Of a stretch of DNA of 64,000 nucleotides, positions 9,181 to 17,347 are shown in pieces. Every line of letters begins with the position of its first letter. Position 1 is the stretch's first letter. Source of the DNA: JANWVO01 sp037446555 (GTDB lineage Bacteria > Acidobacteriota > Terriglobia > Bryobacterales > Bryobacteraceae); the NCBI GenBank assembly GCA_037446555.1, contig JBBIIK010000015.1, positions 12,581 through 76,580 on the forward strand. Direction: 5' to 3'. Both the position numbers and the translations under genes were made by a program. The notes under the pieces were generated by a model, which saw only the letters and a program-made list of their open reading frames with translations, had not been told where the DNA came from and did no database searches.

Positions 9181-9561
9181 TCAGGCGGCTTCGTCGATGA
9201 TCGCCTTGACGACGGACTCGACCTCCTGGGCGACGTCGGAAAGCCCTGCCGTCCGGAACAGCTCCATCATCGCCGTGGGCAGGAGCGTGGAGACCACTTT
9301 CTCCTCGCCGCGCTGGTAGACGGCGATGCGGCAAGGAAGGACCGTGGAGATGGCGGGGTTGGCTTCAAGCGCACGCTTGGCCTGCTGCGGGTTGCAGACC
9401 TCGAAGATCATGCACTCGCCGCTGTAATCCACCCCTTTTTCCTTCATCGTTTTCTGGAGATCGTGGACGTGAATCACCCCGAAGCGGTGCCGCGCGGCGG
9501 CGTCGCGCAGCGCCAGTTCGATTTCCGCGGCGCTCTTCTGGGAAGTCTTTTCGTACAACAT
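9181..9561 (-). CDS. DUF302 family protein
   Basis: A 126-residue protein matching the DUF302 fold: an N-terminal helix (AAEIELALRDAAARHRFGVIHVHDL), a conserved stretch with FEVCNPQQAKRALEANP, and LPCRIAVYQRG. The C-terminal 35 residues form an extra acidic helix (EVESVVKAIIDEAA). DUF302 proteins are small cytoplasmic or periplasmic proteins of unknown biochemical role, often near redox or sulfur genes. Here the neighbours are fumarase (convergent, 16-bp gap) and a permease. ATG 9561 has AGGTGA at reasonable spacing; a GTG at 9573 is the alternative. Confidence 0.75.
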   Translation of the reverse strand: MLYEKTSQKSAAEIELALRDAAARHRFGVIHVHDLQKTMKEKGVDYSGECMIFEVCNPQQAKRALEANPAISTVLPCRIAVYQRGEEKVVSTLLPTAMMELFRTAGLSDVAQEVESVVKAIIDEAA

Positions 9562-9604
9562 GGACGAGTTCACCTGCCCCTAGGATAATCCGGGCAGGTG
9601 CGCG

Positions 9605-10951
9605 TCACTCGTCAGACGGAATCTCGAAGCGGATGATGTCCCGTCGGAAGCCACCCGTCTTCCACGCTCCGTAGGCGACGCCGAAGGCGAGCCACGCGAA
9701 GCCGGCGATCTTGGCGATCCAGCTCAGGCTGAGCCAGAGGTAAAGGCAGACGAGGAAGCCCGCCGCGGGTCCCACGAGGTGCGACCAGTGCCGGTCGCGC
9801 TCCCGGATGTAGTAATGCACGAGGCTCGAGACGTTGACGCCCATGAAGCCGATCAGCGCTCCGAAGTTCAGCAGCTCCGCGCCCGTCTGATACGAGATGG
9901 CGAAGGCGCCCAGCAGCGCCAGCGCGCCCATCAGAATCACGTTGCGGCTGGGCACGCGCGATTTCGGGTGCAGGTAGCCGAAGAAGGATTTCGGGATGGC
10001 GTTGTCGCGCCCCATCCCGTAGAGCAGCCGCGCGCCTGCCAAAAGGGCGCCCGAGGCAGAGCCGATGGTGGCGACGACAAGAGTCCAGGAAAGTGTTTGA
10101 AACAGAATCTCGCCTCCGGCACGGCGCGCCACGGCGAGATAGGCCGTGTCGGGGTCGGGATACGGCTCAGCAGCGGGCCAGACCAGCTGCGCGGCGTAGA
10201 CCTCGATCGCCGAGAGCACGCCGATGACGAAGCAGGTGGCCACCATGGCGCGCAGCACGTTGCGGCGCGGGTCCTTCACCTCTTCCGACAGGGTGGCGAT
10301 ACCGTCGTAGCCGATGTAGGTGAGCACGGCGATGGAGGCGCCGTTCGACAGCGAGCGCCATGAGAACCGCTCCGGATCGTAAAAGGGCGTCAGGAAACGC
10401 TGCGCGTCGAGATCCGGCAGCTGGAGGAGGTAACGCGCGCAGGCGCCGAGCGTCCACAGGATCACCACGCCCATCAGGACGGTGAGCACCTCGTTGGTGC
10501 GCGCCGTGGCGGTGATGCGGCGCAGGTTCAGCACCGTGAAAATCGAGGCGAACGCGCACGCCCACATCCAGTAAGGCGTGCCGGGAAACAGTCCCATCAG
10601 CGCCTTCGAGCACCAGATGACGCAGATGAGCGGGTTCACCATGTAGTCGAGCAGCATGCTCCAACCGGTGAAATAGCCGAGCGCGGGGTGGAGTTCGCGG
10701 GCGACGTACGTATAGGCGCTGCCCGCCGCCGGGTAGGCGCGCGCCATGCGCCCGTAGCTGAGCGCCGTCAGCATCATGGCGAACATGGCGATGAGCACCG
10801 TGGTGACCACGTGCCCGTTGGCGCCGGCGCTGATGGCGCCGAACGGCGGCATGGGCGCGGTGGGCTGCACCATGATGACGCCCATCACGATGAGCTGGAA
10901 CAGCCCCAGCGAGCGCATCAGGCGCACGGGCTGCGCGGGTTGGGTCGGCAT
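9605..10951 (-). CDS. APC-family amino acid permease
   Basis: A 448-residue twelve-helix transporter of the amino acid/polyamine/organocation superfamily. The first helix has the typical PTAPMPPFG break, SYGRMARAYPAAGSAYTYV follows, and IAVLTYIGYDGIATLSEEVKDPRRN is the characteristic helix-6 region. There is no soluble tail, unlike the other APC protein at 3979. Start ATG 10951 is fixed by the conserved N-terminus; the open frame further upstream is antisense to the DUF58 gene. Substrate unknown, probably an amino acid or polyamine. Divergent from the DUF58 gene. Confidence 0.85.
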   Translation of the reverse strand: MPTQPAQPVRLMRSLGLFQLIVMGVIMVQPTAPMPPFGAISAGANGHVVTTVLIAMFAMMLTALSYGRMARAYPAAGSAYTYVARELHPALGYFTGWSMLLDYMVNPLICVIWCSKALMGLFPGTPYWMWACAFASIFTVLNLRRITATARTNEVLTVLMGVVILWTLGACARYLLQLPDLDAQRFLTPFYDPERFSWRSLSNGASIAVLTYIGYDGIATLSEEVKDPRRNVLRAMVATCFVIGVLSAIEVYAAQLVWPAAEPYPDPDTAYLAVARRAGGEILFQTLSWTLVVATIGSASGALLAGARLLYGMGRDNAIPKSFFGYLHPKSRVPSRNVILMGALALLGAFAISYQTGAELLNFGALIGFMGVNVSSLVHYYIRERDRHWSHLVGPAAGFLVCLYLWLSLSWIAKIAGFAWLAFGVAYGAWKTGGFRRDIIRFEIPSDE

Positions 10952-10988
10952 AAGAAAACGGCCATTATGACAGAATGAGGGCAACCGC

Positions 10989-12095
10989 ATGATGGAATGG
11001 CTGCGCAATCCGGCGGCGGGCGTGCGCCGGTGGCTCGAGAGCCGCGTGCGCGAGCGCATCACCACGCGCGGGTTGCTGTACCTCTCCGCCTCGCTGCTGG
11101 TGGGCGGCGCAGGCTTCGCCTCCGGCAACAACCTGCTGTTCCTGCTGCTGGCGGCGATGCTCAGCCTGCTGCTGGTGAGCAGCTTCATCAGCCGCATTGG
11201 CATCGCCGGGCTGGAGCTGGAGATCCGCCTGCCGGAGCACGTCAGTGCTCGGCAGCCCGTGCCGGCGCGCCTCGTGTTGCGAAACATGAAAAAGCGTATG
11301 CCCTCGTTTTCCATCAGGCTGTCGGGCGCCGGCTCGGAGGTGTTTTCAAGCGACCTGTATTTCCCGGTCGTGCCGGGCGGCGCGGCGGTAGAGACCACCG
11401 TCGAGGCGCGCTTCCCGAGGCGCGGCGTACATGCCGAGGACAGCTTTCTGTTCTCCAGCGCGTTTCCGTTTGGCTTCGCAGAGCGGCGGGCGCGCGTCAC
11501 CATGCGGCAGGATGTGCTCGTCTATCCCTCCATCGAGCCGCAGCCCGGATTCGAACTGCTGCTGGCAGAAGTGCAGGGCGACGCGGAGGCGCTGTTCCGC
11601 GGGCTCGGGCACGACTTTTACCGCATCCGCCCTTACATCCCGTTCGAAAGCGCGCGCCACGTCGACTGGCGCGCCACTGCGCACACGGGCTCGCTCCAGG
11701 TGCGCGAGTTCGCGCGCGAGCAGGAGCATCTGATCACGCTCGTTCTCGACCTGGAAGCCGATGAGACGCACCGAGAATGGTTCGAGCGTGCGGTGGAATG
11801 CTGTGCGTACCTGGCATGGCGCATGGCGGAGCGCGGCGCCCGCATCCGCTTCCGCGCGCAGAGCTGGGAGACGCTCGTGCCGGTGGAGAACGACGTCTAC
11901 GCTATCCTGAAATATCTGGCGCTGGTCGAGCCCCGCCGCCGCGCCGCCCCCCTGCGTCCCCTCGATGAGCCGGCTGTCTCGGTTGTCTTCAGCGCTTCGC
12001 CCGCGCGGCTGCAAGAGTGCGGCTGGGTGGATGCTCGCATCGTGTCTCCTGGCCACTGGGCAACCGGCGAGTCCTCCGCGCCCCGAACCGCTTGA
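10989..12095 (+). CDS. DUF58 domain membrane protein
   Basis: A 368-residue protein with two adjacent membrane helices near 28-72 (LLYLSASLLVGGAGFA and NNLLFLLLAAMLSLLLVSSFI), a beta-rich soluble region, and the DUF58 signature near 215-250 (YRIRPYIPFESARHVDWRATAH, then LQVREFAREQE). DUF58 proteins usually sit with MoxR ATPases and transglutaminase-like proteins and have VWA-like folds; no MoxR gene is adjacent here. The double ATG at 10989/10992 is the only plausible start. Its last 131 bp overlap the start of the TonB-dependent receptor in another frame. Confidence 0.8.
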   Translation: MMEWLRNPAAGVRRWLESRVRERITTRGLLYLSASLLVGGAGFASGNNLLFLLLAAMLSLLLVSSFISRIGIAGLELEIRLPEHVSARQPVPARLVLRNMKKRMPSFSIRLSGAGSEVFSSDLYFPVVPGGAAVETTVEARFPRRGVHAEDSFLFSSAFPFGFAERRARVTMRQDVLVYPSIEPQPGFELLLAEVQGDAEALFRGLGHDFYRIRPYIPFESARHVDWRATAHTGSLQVREFAREQEHLITLVLDLEADETHREWFERAVECCAYLAWRMAERGARIRFRAQSWETLVPVENDVYAILKYLALVEPRRRAAPLRPLDEPAVSVVFSASPARLQECGWVDARIVSPGHWATGESSAPRTA

Positions 12096-13911
12096 GACCT
12101 CCATCACCGTCACCGCAGCCGTTTCCGCCGAGGCCCCCGCCAGCGTCACTCTCCTGGACAAGACGCGCAGCGAGGCGCTCGCGGGCGTCAATCTCGACGA
12201 CCGCCTGCGCATGGTGCCCGGCTTCACGCTCTTCCGCCGCACGTCGTCCCTGACGGCGAACCCCACAACGCAGGGCGTGAGCCTGCGCGGGCTGGGCTCC
12301 ACCGGCGCGAGCCGCACGCTCCTGCTGTGGGACGGCGCGCCCGCCAACAGCCCCTTTGGCGGGTGGATCTACTGGACGCGGCTCGATCCGGAGCTGATCG
12401 ACCAGATCGAAGTGACTCGCGGCGCGCCGGTGAGCGTCTTCGGCGACAAGAGCCTGGGCGGAACCATCGCGCTGTTCAGCCGCGAGCCCGCCGCGCGCGC
12501 CGCCTGGCTCGGATACGAGGGCGGGAACGCGGGTACGCACCAGCTGTCGGGCGGCGCCGAGACGCGGCTCACGCCAGGGTGGACGGCGGGAGCAAGCCTG
12601 CGCGCGCTGCACACGAATGGCTTCTTCGTGGTGCCGGAGGAGTCCCGCGGCCCGGTCGACAAGCGCGCCTGCGTCCGCTTCGCCGCAGGCGCCGTGCGCG
12701 CCTCCTACAACAACGGCTCGCGGCGCATCTTCCTGCGCACCGACGCGCTGGCCGAGGAGCGCGCCAACGGCACCCTGCTGACGAGCAACTCCACCGGCGC
12801 GGGCGCGCTGGCAGCGAACTGGTGGCAGCAGGCCGGCCGCGGCGCTATCAACTTTCTGGCATGGCATGCGCGCGAGGAGTACCGCGCGACGTTCAGCGCC
12901 ATCGGCGCGGGGCGGCAAACCGAACGGCTCACATCGCGGCAGAGCGTGCCCGCCGATGCCACCGGCGGCGCCCTGTTATGGCAGCGCGCCGGCGCGCGCT
13001 GGAGCCTGACTGCCGGAGGCGATGCCATGCGCGCGTGGGGCGAGTCGCGCGAGACGCTGTATCCCTCGGGCTCGCGCACCGGCGGTGGCCCGCAGACGCA
13101 GCACGGTTTGTTCGCGCAGGCGAGCGCTGCCGCGGGTCCGCTGCGGTTGTTCGGAGGCCTGCGGCGCCATGATCCCGGCGGCGGCGCGGCGTTCTGGATG
13201 CCGAGCGCCGGCGCGGCAGCGGGCGGCGAACGCTGGCGCGCACGCATCTCCGCCTACCGCGCTCTGAGAGCGCCCACGCTGAACGAGCTGTACCGCGAGT
13301 TCCGCGTCGGCAACACGGTCACGCTCGCCAATCCGGCGCTCGAACCCGAGTCGCTGCGCGGCGTCGAAGCGGGCTGGGACTACACGGCTGGCATGTGGCG
13401 CGTGAGCGTCACTGCGTTTCACCAACGGCTGGGAGATCTGATCGCGAATGTCACGCGCAGCGTCACGCCGCAATTGATCACGCGGCAGCGGGACAACGCC
13501 GGTGCGGCGCGCGTGCGCGGTGCGGAGGCGCTCGCCCGGTGGCGGCGCGGCGCGGCGTTCGCCGAAGCCGCATGGTTGATGGCGGACGCCCGCTTCGATG
13601 CGGGCGAAAGGATCCCGCAAACGCCGCGCCATCAGGGCTCGTTCCTCGCCGGGTGGCAGCGCGGCGGCACGGCATTGACTGTTGGGCTGCGCGCCTCCGC
13701 CGCGCAGTTCGAGGACGACCGCAATCTGTTCCTGCTGCCGGGATTCGCCGTCTGGCAAGCCACCGCGCGGCAGCAAGTTCTGGATGACGTCGAGTTGTAC
13801 GGCGGCATCGAGAACGCCGCCAACCGCCGCGTCATTGCAGGATTCAGCCCCTCGCCGCTGCTGGCGAGCCCGCGCCTGTGGCGCCTCGGGCTTCGCTGGC
13901 GTCTGCATTGA
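11965..13911 (+). CDS. TonB-dependent outer-membrane receptor
   Basis: A 648-residue outer-membrane receptor. An Arg-rich n-region and a hydrophobic core (GWMLASCLLATGQPA) act as signal peptide. The plug domain has TTQGVSLRGLGSTGASRTLLLWDGAP and DQIEVTRGAPVSVFGDKSLGGTI, both typical of plugs. The rest is a beta-barrel of alternating strands with ALRAPTLNELYREFRVG near the C-terminal third. Ligand unknown; siderophore, cobalamin and sugar are all possible. It starts inside the DUF58 gene. A later ATG at 12031 would reduce the overlap and still leave a short signal peptide, so the start is uncertain. No TonB/ExbBD genes are nearby. Confidence 0.85.
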   Translation: MSRLSRLSSALRPRGCKSAAGWMLASCLLATGQPASPPRPEPLETSITVTAAVSAEAPASVTLLDKTRSEALAGVNLDDRLRMVPGFTLFRRTSSLTANPTTQGVSLRGLGSTGASRTLLLWDGAPANSPFGGWIYWTRLDPELIDQIEVTRGAPVSVFGDKSLGGTIALFSREPAARAAWLGYEGGNAGTHQLSGGAETRLTPGWTAGASLRALHTNGFFVVPEESRGPVDKRACVRFAAGAVRASYNNGSRRIFLRTDALAEERANGTLLTSNSTGAGALAANWWQQAGRGAINFLAWHAREEYRATFSAIGAGRQTERLTSRQSVPADATGGALLWQRAGARWSLTAGGDAMRAWGESRETLYPSGSRTGGGPQTQHGLFAQASAAAGPLRLFGGLRRHDPGGGAAFWMPSAGAAAGGERWRARISAYRALRAPTLNELYREFRVGNTVTLANPALEPESLRGVEAGWDYTAGMWRVSVTAFHQRLGDLIANVTRSVTPQLITRQRDNAGAARVRGAEALARWRRGAAFAEAAWLMADARFDAGERIPQTPRHQGSFLAGWQRGGTALTVGLRASAAQFEDDRNLFLLPGFAVWQATARQQVLDDVELYGGIENAANRRVIAGFSPSPLLASPRLWRLGLRWRLH

Positions 13912-14035
13912 TTTCCGGCAGGAATCCGCCGCCGATTTTTTGCATCCGCGTGACTTTTCCGCGCACCTAGATGGGCGTTAGCGGATCTTACCCAGAATCC
14001 GGTTAGCGAATTCCCATCAAAGACGAGGTGTGGAG

Positions 14036-14719
14036 ATGAAACGTTTGTTGTTTGCCCTGGCAGCCGTGTGTGCGGTTGCGGGACTGACTTTTGCCCAGAG
14101 CAGCGGCGCGCGCGTACGCATCGTGCACGCTTCGCCCGACGCTCCTGCGGTCGACATTTACGTCAACGGCGGAATGGTTCTGGAGAACCTGCCCTTCCGT
14201 GAGTATTCCGAGTACCTGAGCCTTCCCGCCGGCACCTACGACGTGGAGATCAAGGTCACAGGCACCAACACCGTGGTGAAGCAGCTGAGCGTGCCGGTCA
14301 TGGCCGGCAGGGACTACACGGCGGTCGCGGTGGGCTACGCCGGCGGCGGACAGCCCGGCTTCGACGTGATGCTGCTCGAAGACGATAACAGCGCTCCCGC
14401 CGACGGACGCGTGAAGATCCGCGTCGCCCACACCGCTCCTGGCGCGCCTGCGGTGGATATCTATGTGACCACGCCGTTCGAGACGTTGACGGGCAAGGAG
14501 CCGGTGCTGACCAACGTGCCATTCAAGGCCGCTTCCGGCTACCTCTCGGTTCCGATCGGCATGTACCAGGCGCGCGTGGCAGTGACGGGCACGAAGACTA
14601 TCGCCATTGACAGCCACCGCCTGGTGACGTGGGGCGGCATGATCCGTACCATCATCGCGGTGGACAACAAGGGCGGCGGCGCGCCGTTCGACCTGGTCCT
14701 CCTTCCGGACCGTAACTAG
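14036..14719 (+). CDS. Secreted protein with two DUF4397 repeats
   Basis: A 227-residue exported protein. The signal peptide is MKRLLFALAAVCAVAGLTFAQ. Two DUF4397 units follow: the first from about 24 (RVRIVHASPDAPAVDIYVNG) to 100, the second from about 124 (VRVAHTAPGAPAVDIYV-like) to 215. Each has the conserved H-A-S/T-P-x-A-P-x-V-D start and a beta-sandwich pattern. The family is found in cell-surface or secreted proteins and its role is unknown. GAGG upstream of ATG 14036 supports the start, and a strong terminator follows 25 bp after the stop, so it is probably a well-expressed single-gene unit. Confidence 0.82.
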   Translation: MKRLLFALAAVCAVAGLTFAQSSGARVRIVHASPDAPAVDIYVNGGMVLENLPFREYSEYLSLPAGTYDVEIKVTGTNTVVKQLSVPVMAGRDYTAVAVGYAGGGQPGFDVMLLEDDNSAPADGRVKIRVAHTAPGAPAVDIYVTTPFETLTGKEPVLTNVPFKAASGYLSVPIGMYQARVAVTGTKTIAIDSHRLVTWGGMIRTIIAVDNKGGGAPFDLVLLPDRN

Positions 14720-14743
14720 GTCTGCTTTCTGCTTCCCTCTTGC

Positions 14744-14771
14744 GGCGCGGGCGCGAGCCCGCGCCTCTTTT
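14744..14771. terminator. Rho-independent terminator after the DUF4397 gene
   Basis: A perfect 9-bp stem, GGCGCGGGC at 14744-14752 and GCCCGCGCC at 14757-14765, with a GCGA tetraloop, is followed by TCTTTT. It ends plus-strand transcription after the DUF4397 gene and touches the 3' end of the opposite crotonase gene. Confidence 0.8.
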
Positions 14772-15532
14772 CATTTCAGGGAAGGCCAGCACGGCTTGCG
14801 GCGCTCGCGGGCGGCTGCAAGGGCCTCCTGAAAGTCGGGCATATGGCTCGCTGTTTGCCACCATTCCCGCACGGAACAATCCGGCCCCGAGCCGGCCAGC
14901 TCGAGGCCGGTGGCCACGGCCGCGGGGCTGAGCGAGGCCAGCCCCGCGGCCATTCGCAGAGCCCGCTCTTCCAGTTCGAATGCGGGGACAAGCTCATGAA
15001 CAAGCCCCCACGCCTGAGCGTCCGCCGCGGAGAAGACCCGCCCCGTCAGCGATAGCTCGCAGGCCCGCCGGGGGCCGAATGCGCTGACGAGGGAATCCCA
15101 AAACAGCGCCGGCCAGGCGGCGGAGTGAATGTCGGTGACGGCGAATTTCGTCCCCTGCGCGGCCACGACGAAGTGGCATTGCAGAAGCAGCCCGACGCCT
15201 GCTCCTGCACACGCTCCGTGCACGGCGCCCACCAGCGGCTTGCGAAGCTCTCCGCGCAAGCGGAACAGGCGCGCGGCGAGGTCGAGCCATTCGCCGCCGG
15301 ATGCGGCGAGCGAATCGTAGTCGATGCCGGAGCAAAAGACTTCGCCACGCTGTTCCAGCACGAGGCAGCCGGTGGTGGAGTCGCGCGCGGCTTGATCGAT
15401 GGCTTCAAGTAGCGCGCCCGCCAGCGCGGCGGATAAACGGTTTCGGTCTTCACCGCGGTTCAGTGCGATTCGCAGGACGCGGTGCTCGCGCAAAATCGTC
15501 ACTGGAGTGTTGAAGTTTCCTTCAATTGACAT
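14771..15532 (-). CDS. Enoyl-CoA hydratase/isomerase (crotonase) family protein
   Basis: A 253-residue crotonase-fold protein that should bind an acyl-CoA. It has the oxyanion-hole regions CSGIDYDSL and GAVHGACAGAGVGLLLQCHFVVA and the C-terminal AQAWGLVHELVP. The Glu of crotonase in the PEV/PEI motif is replaced (TDIHSAAWP, so Asp or nothing), while a Glu corresponding to the second catalytic Glu is present (RRACELSLTG). It may therefore be an isomerase, hydrolase or decarboxylase rather than a true hydratase. ATG 15532 has GGCAGG at good spacing. The stop touches the terminator of the convergent DUF4397 gene. Confidence 0.78.
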   Translation of the reverse strand: MSIEGNFNTPVTILREHRVLRIALNRGEDRNRLSAALAGALLEAIDQAARDSTTGCLVLEQRGEVFCSGIDYDSLAASGGEWLDLAARLFRLRGELRKPLVGAVHGACAGAGVGLLLQCHFVVAAQGTKFAVTDIHSAAWPALFWDSLVSAFGPRRACELSLTGRVFSAADAQAWGLVHELVPAFELEERALRMAAGLASLSPAAVATGLELAGSGPDCSVREWWQTASHMPDFQEALAAARERRKPCWPSLK

Positions 15533-15750
15533 GCGAATGCCTGCCGGAAACATATCATGCCGCGCCCGTGAATCGGAGTGGAGCGGCAAAGATTCTTGCA
15601 CCTCAGGGGCGGGCAACCGAGTCTTTTCAGGTAGCAGGCTGCGAGTCTCCGGCCGCGCCGGAGGAGTTCTTACCCACCGGAGGGGATCCCCGTTTGACTG
15701 GCAGGGCTGCAATTGCGCAAGGATTGACGATCCCATCAGGAGTTGAAGTT
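15533..15750 (+). promoter_or_regulatory. Long leader of the cold-shock gene
   Basis: About 200 bp with no gene precede the cold-shock ORF. They include a perfect 7-bp hairpin, CTCCGGC at 15647-15653 and GCCGGAG at 15657-15663, and the AGGAG ribosome-binding site at about 15738. Long structured leaders are known to make csp mRNA temperature-responsive in other bacteria; that role here is inference. No clear promoter hexamers were picked out. Confidence 0.35.
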
Positions 15751-15957
15751 GTGAAGGAAAAGGGTGTTGTGAAGTGGTTCAACGCCGCCAAGGGCTACGG
15801 CTTTATTCAGCGAAGCACGGGTGAAGACGTGTTTGTGCATTTCTCCGCCATCCAGATGCAGGGCTACCGCACGCTGGAAGAGGGCGCTGAGGTCGAGTTC
15901 GAGGTGAAGACGGGACCCAAGGGACTCCAGGCGGAGAACGTCGTCCTCGTGCAATAG
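15751..15957 (+). CDS. csp: Cold-shock protein (CspA family)
   Basis: A 68-residue single cold-shock domain that binds single-stranded RNA and DNA and acts as an RNA chaperone. RNP1 (KGYGFIQ) and RNP2 (VFVHFSAI) are intact, as is the KWFNAAKGYGF start. GTG 15751 gives the normal family length and is preceded by AGGAG; the frame remains open upstream to 15526, but that stretch shows no domain. It is probably monocistronic with the structured leader described separately. Confidence 0.92.
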   Translation: MKEKGVVKWFNAAKGYGFIQRSTGEDVFVHFSAIQMQGYRTLEEGAEVEFEVKTGPKGLQAENVVLVQ

Positions 15958-15997
15958 CCCGCCGCCATTGGCGCCGCGGCCGCGGTATGTTGAGCCC

Positions 15998-17056
15998 ATG
16001 CGGCCGTGGCTCTTTCTGGCGTACCTTCCGATTCTCGCTCTCGCGCAGGCGCCGGCACCGCGCTGCCGGGATCTGGGCATCGCCCCCGGGCGCCTGCCTC
16101 CGGGCGAGTGGAACGCGATCACCGACGTTGCGGGCGTGATGGTCGGGCACAGCACGCTGATCCGCGGCGGCGCGGTGCGCACGGGCGTCACTGCGGTTCT
16201 TCCGCACAGCGGCAATCTGTTCCGCGAAAGAGTCCCCGGCGCCGTTTTCGTCTTCAACGGCTTCGGCAAGCTCGCCGGCTCCACGCAGGTGGAAGAGCTT
16301 GGCGAGATCGAGACTCCAATCCTCCTCACCTCCACGCTGAACGTGCCGCGTGTGGCGGATGCCCTGCTCGACTACATGCTGTCGCTTCCCGGCAACGAGA
16401 ACGTCCGCAGCGTGAATCCTCTGGTGGCTGAAACCAACGACGGGCTGTTGAACGACATCCGCGGACGGGACGTGGGTCGCGAGGAAGTGTTTGCAGCAAT
16501 CCGGAATGCCCGCGGCGGACCCGTGGAAGAGGGCGCCGTCGGCGCGGGCACAGGCACGGTGGCCTTCGGATGGAAAGGCGGCATCGGCACTTCAAGCCGC
16601 AAGGCGGGCCCGTGGACGGTGGGCGCGCTGGTGCAGACCAACTACGGCGGCGACCTGCAAATTCTGGGCGTTCCCGTGGGGCGGCTGCTGCGCGGCGGCG
16701 AGGACTCTCGGGACGGCAGCGTGATTGTCGTGATCGCCACCGACGCGCCCGTGGACGCGCGCAACCTGAAACGCATGGCCGCCCGCAGCGCGCTGGGCCT
16801 GGGGCGCACCGGCGCGGCCGGTTCCAACGGCAGCGGGGATTACGCCATCGCCTTTACCACCGCGCGGCAGCCAGAGAGGCTGCTGCCGAACGACGCCATG
16901 TCACCGCTGTTTGAAGCCGTGATCGAAGCCACCGAAGAAGCCGTCTACAATTCGCTGTTCCTCGCGCGCACGATGGAGGGCAACGGCCGCAAGGTGGAGG
17001 CGCTGCCGGTGCGGCGCGTGGTGGAGATCCTGAAAGAGCGCAAGGCCATCCGCTGA
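15998..17056 (+). CDS. P1/S58-family aminopeptidase (DmpA-like), exported
   Basis: A 352-residue DmpA-type N-terminal nucleophile hydrolase. A signal peptide (MRPWLFLAYLPILALAQAP) is followed by the family start NAITDVAGVMVGHSTL. The autocleavage and nucleophile region is visible as GAVGAGTGTVAFGWKGGIGTSSR: precursor cleavage is expected before the Ser of GTSS, which becomes the catalytic N-terminal residue. Known members release N-terminal amino acids, including D-amino acids or beta-peptides. The longer start at 15968 lies before the signal peptide. Convergent with a small membrane-protein gene (18-bp gap). Confidence 0.85.
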   Translation: MRPWLFLAYLPILALAQAPAPRCRDLGIAPGRLPPGEWNAITDVAGVMVGHSTLIRGGAVRTGVTAVLPHSGNLFRERVPGAVFVFNGFGKLAGSTQVEELGEIETPILLTSTLNVPRVADALLDYMLSLPGNENVRSVNPLVAETNDGLLNDIRGRDVGREEVFAAIRNARGGPVEEGAVGAGTGTVAFGWKGGIGTSSRKAGPWTVGALVQTNYGGDLQILGVPVGRLLRGGEDSRDGSVIVVIATDAPVDARNLKRMAARSALGLGRTGAAGSNGSGDYAIAFTTARQPERLLPNDAMSPLFEAVIEATEEAVYNSLFLARTMEGNGRKVEALPVRRVVEILKERKAIR

Positions 17057-17074
17057 GCGGCGCAGGTCCCTGCT

Positions 17075-17347
17075 CTATTCGAGGTCGCGCACGTTGCGGG
17101 GCGGCGTGCGCCCGCACTGGATGGTGTCCGTCATGCCGGACGCCAGCAGGGCGCAGGCGTTGTCAGTGGCCGTGCGGATGGCCTCCTCGCGCGTCGGACC
17201 GGCCGCCGTGCGGCACGCCGACTGGCCGCGGAACTCCATGCAGACCTCCACGCGGTGGCGCCGGCCGGAGAGCATCATCCACGTCAGGACGCCCGCCAGC
17301 AGCAGGAAGCCGGCGGCGGCAAGCAGTGCGAGCTTGCGGGAATTCAC
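17075..17347 (-). CDS. Small anchored protein of unknown function
   Basis: A 90-residue protein with one N-terminal membrane helix (LALLAAAGFLLLAGVLTWMML) and a periplasmic part holding four cysteines (VCMEF, SACRT, NACALL, IQCGR). These could form disulfides. It begins at GTG 17347 and shares a GTGA overlap with the accA stop, so it is translated from the accA transcript. I do not recognise a family. The tight overlap supports its being a real gene. Confidence 0.6.
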   Translation of the reverse strand: MNSRKLALLAAAGFLLLAGVLTWMMLSGRRHRVEVCMEFRGQSACRTAAGPTREEAIRTATDNACALLASGMTDTIQCGRTPPRNVRDLE

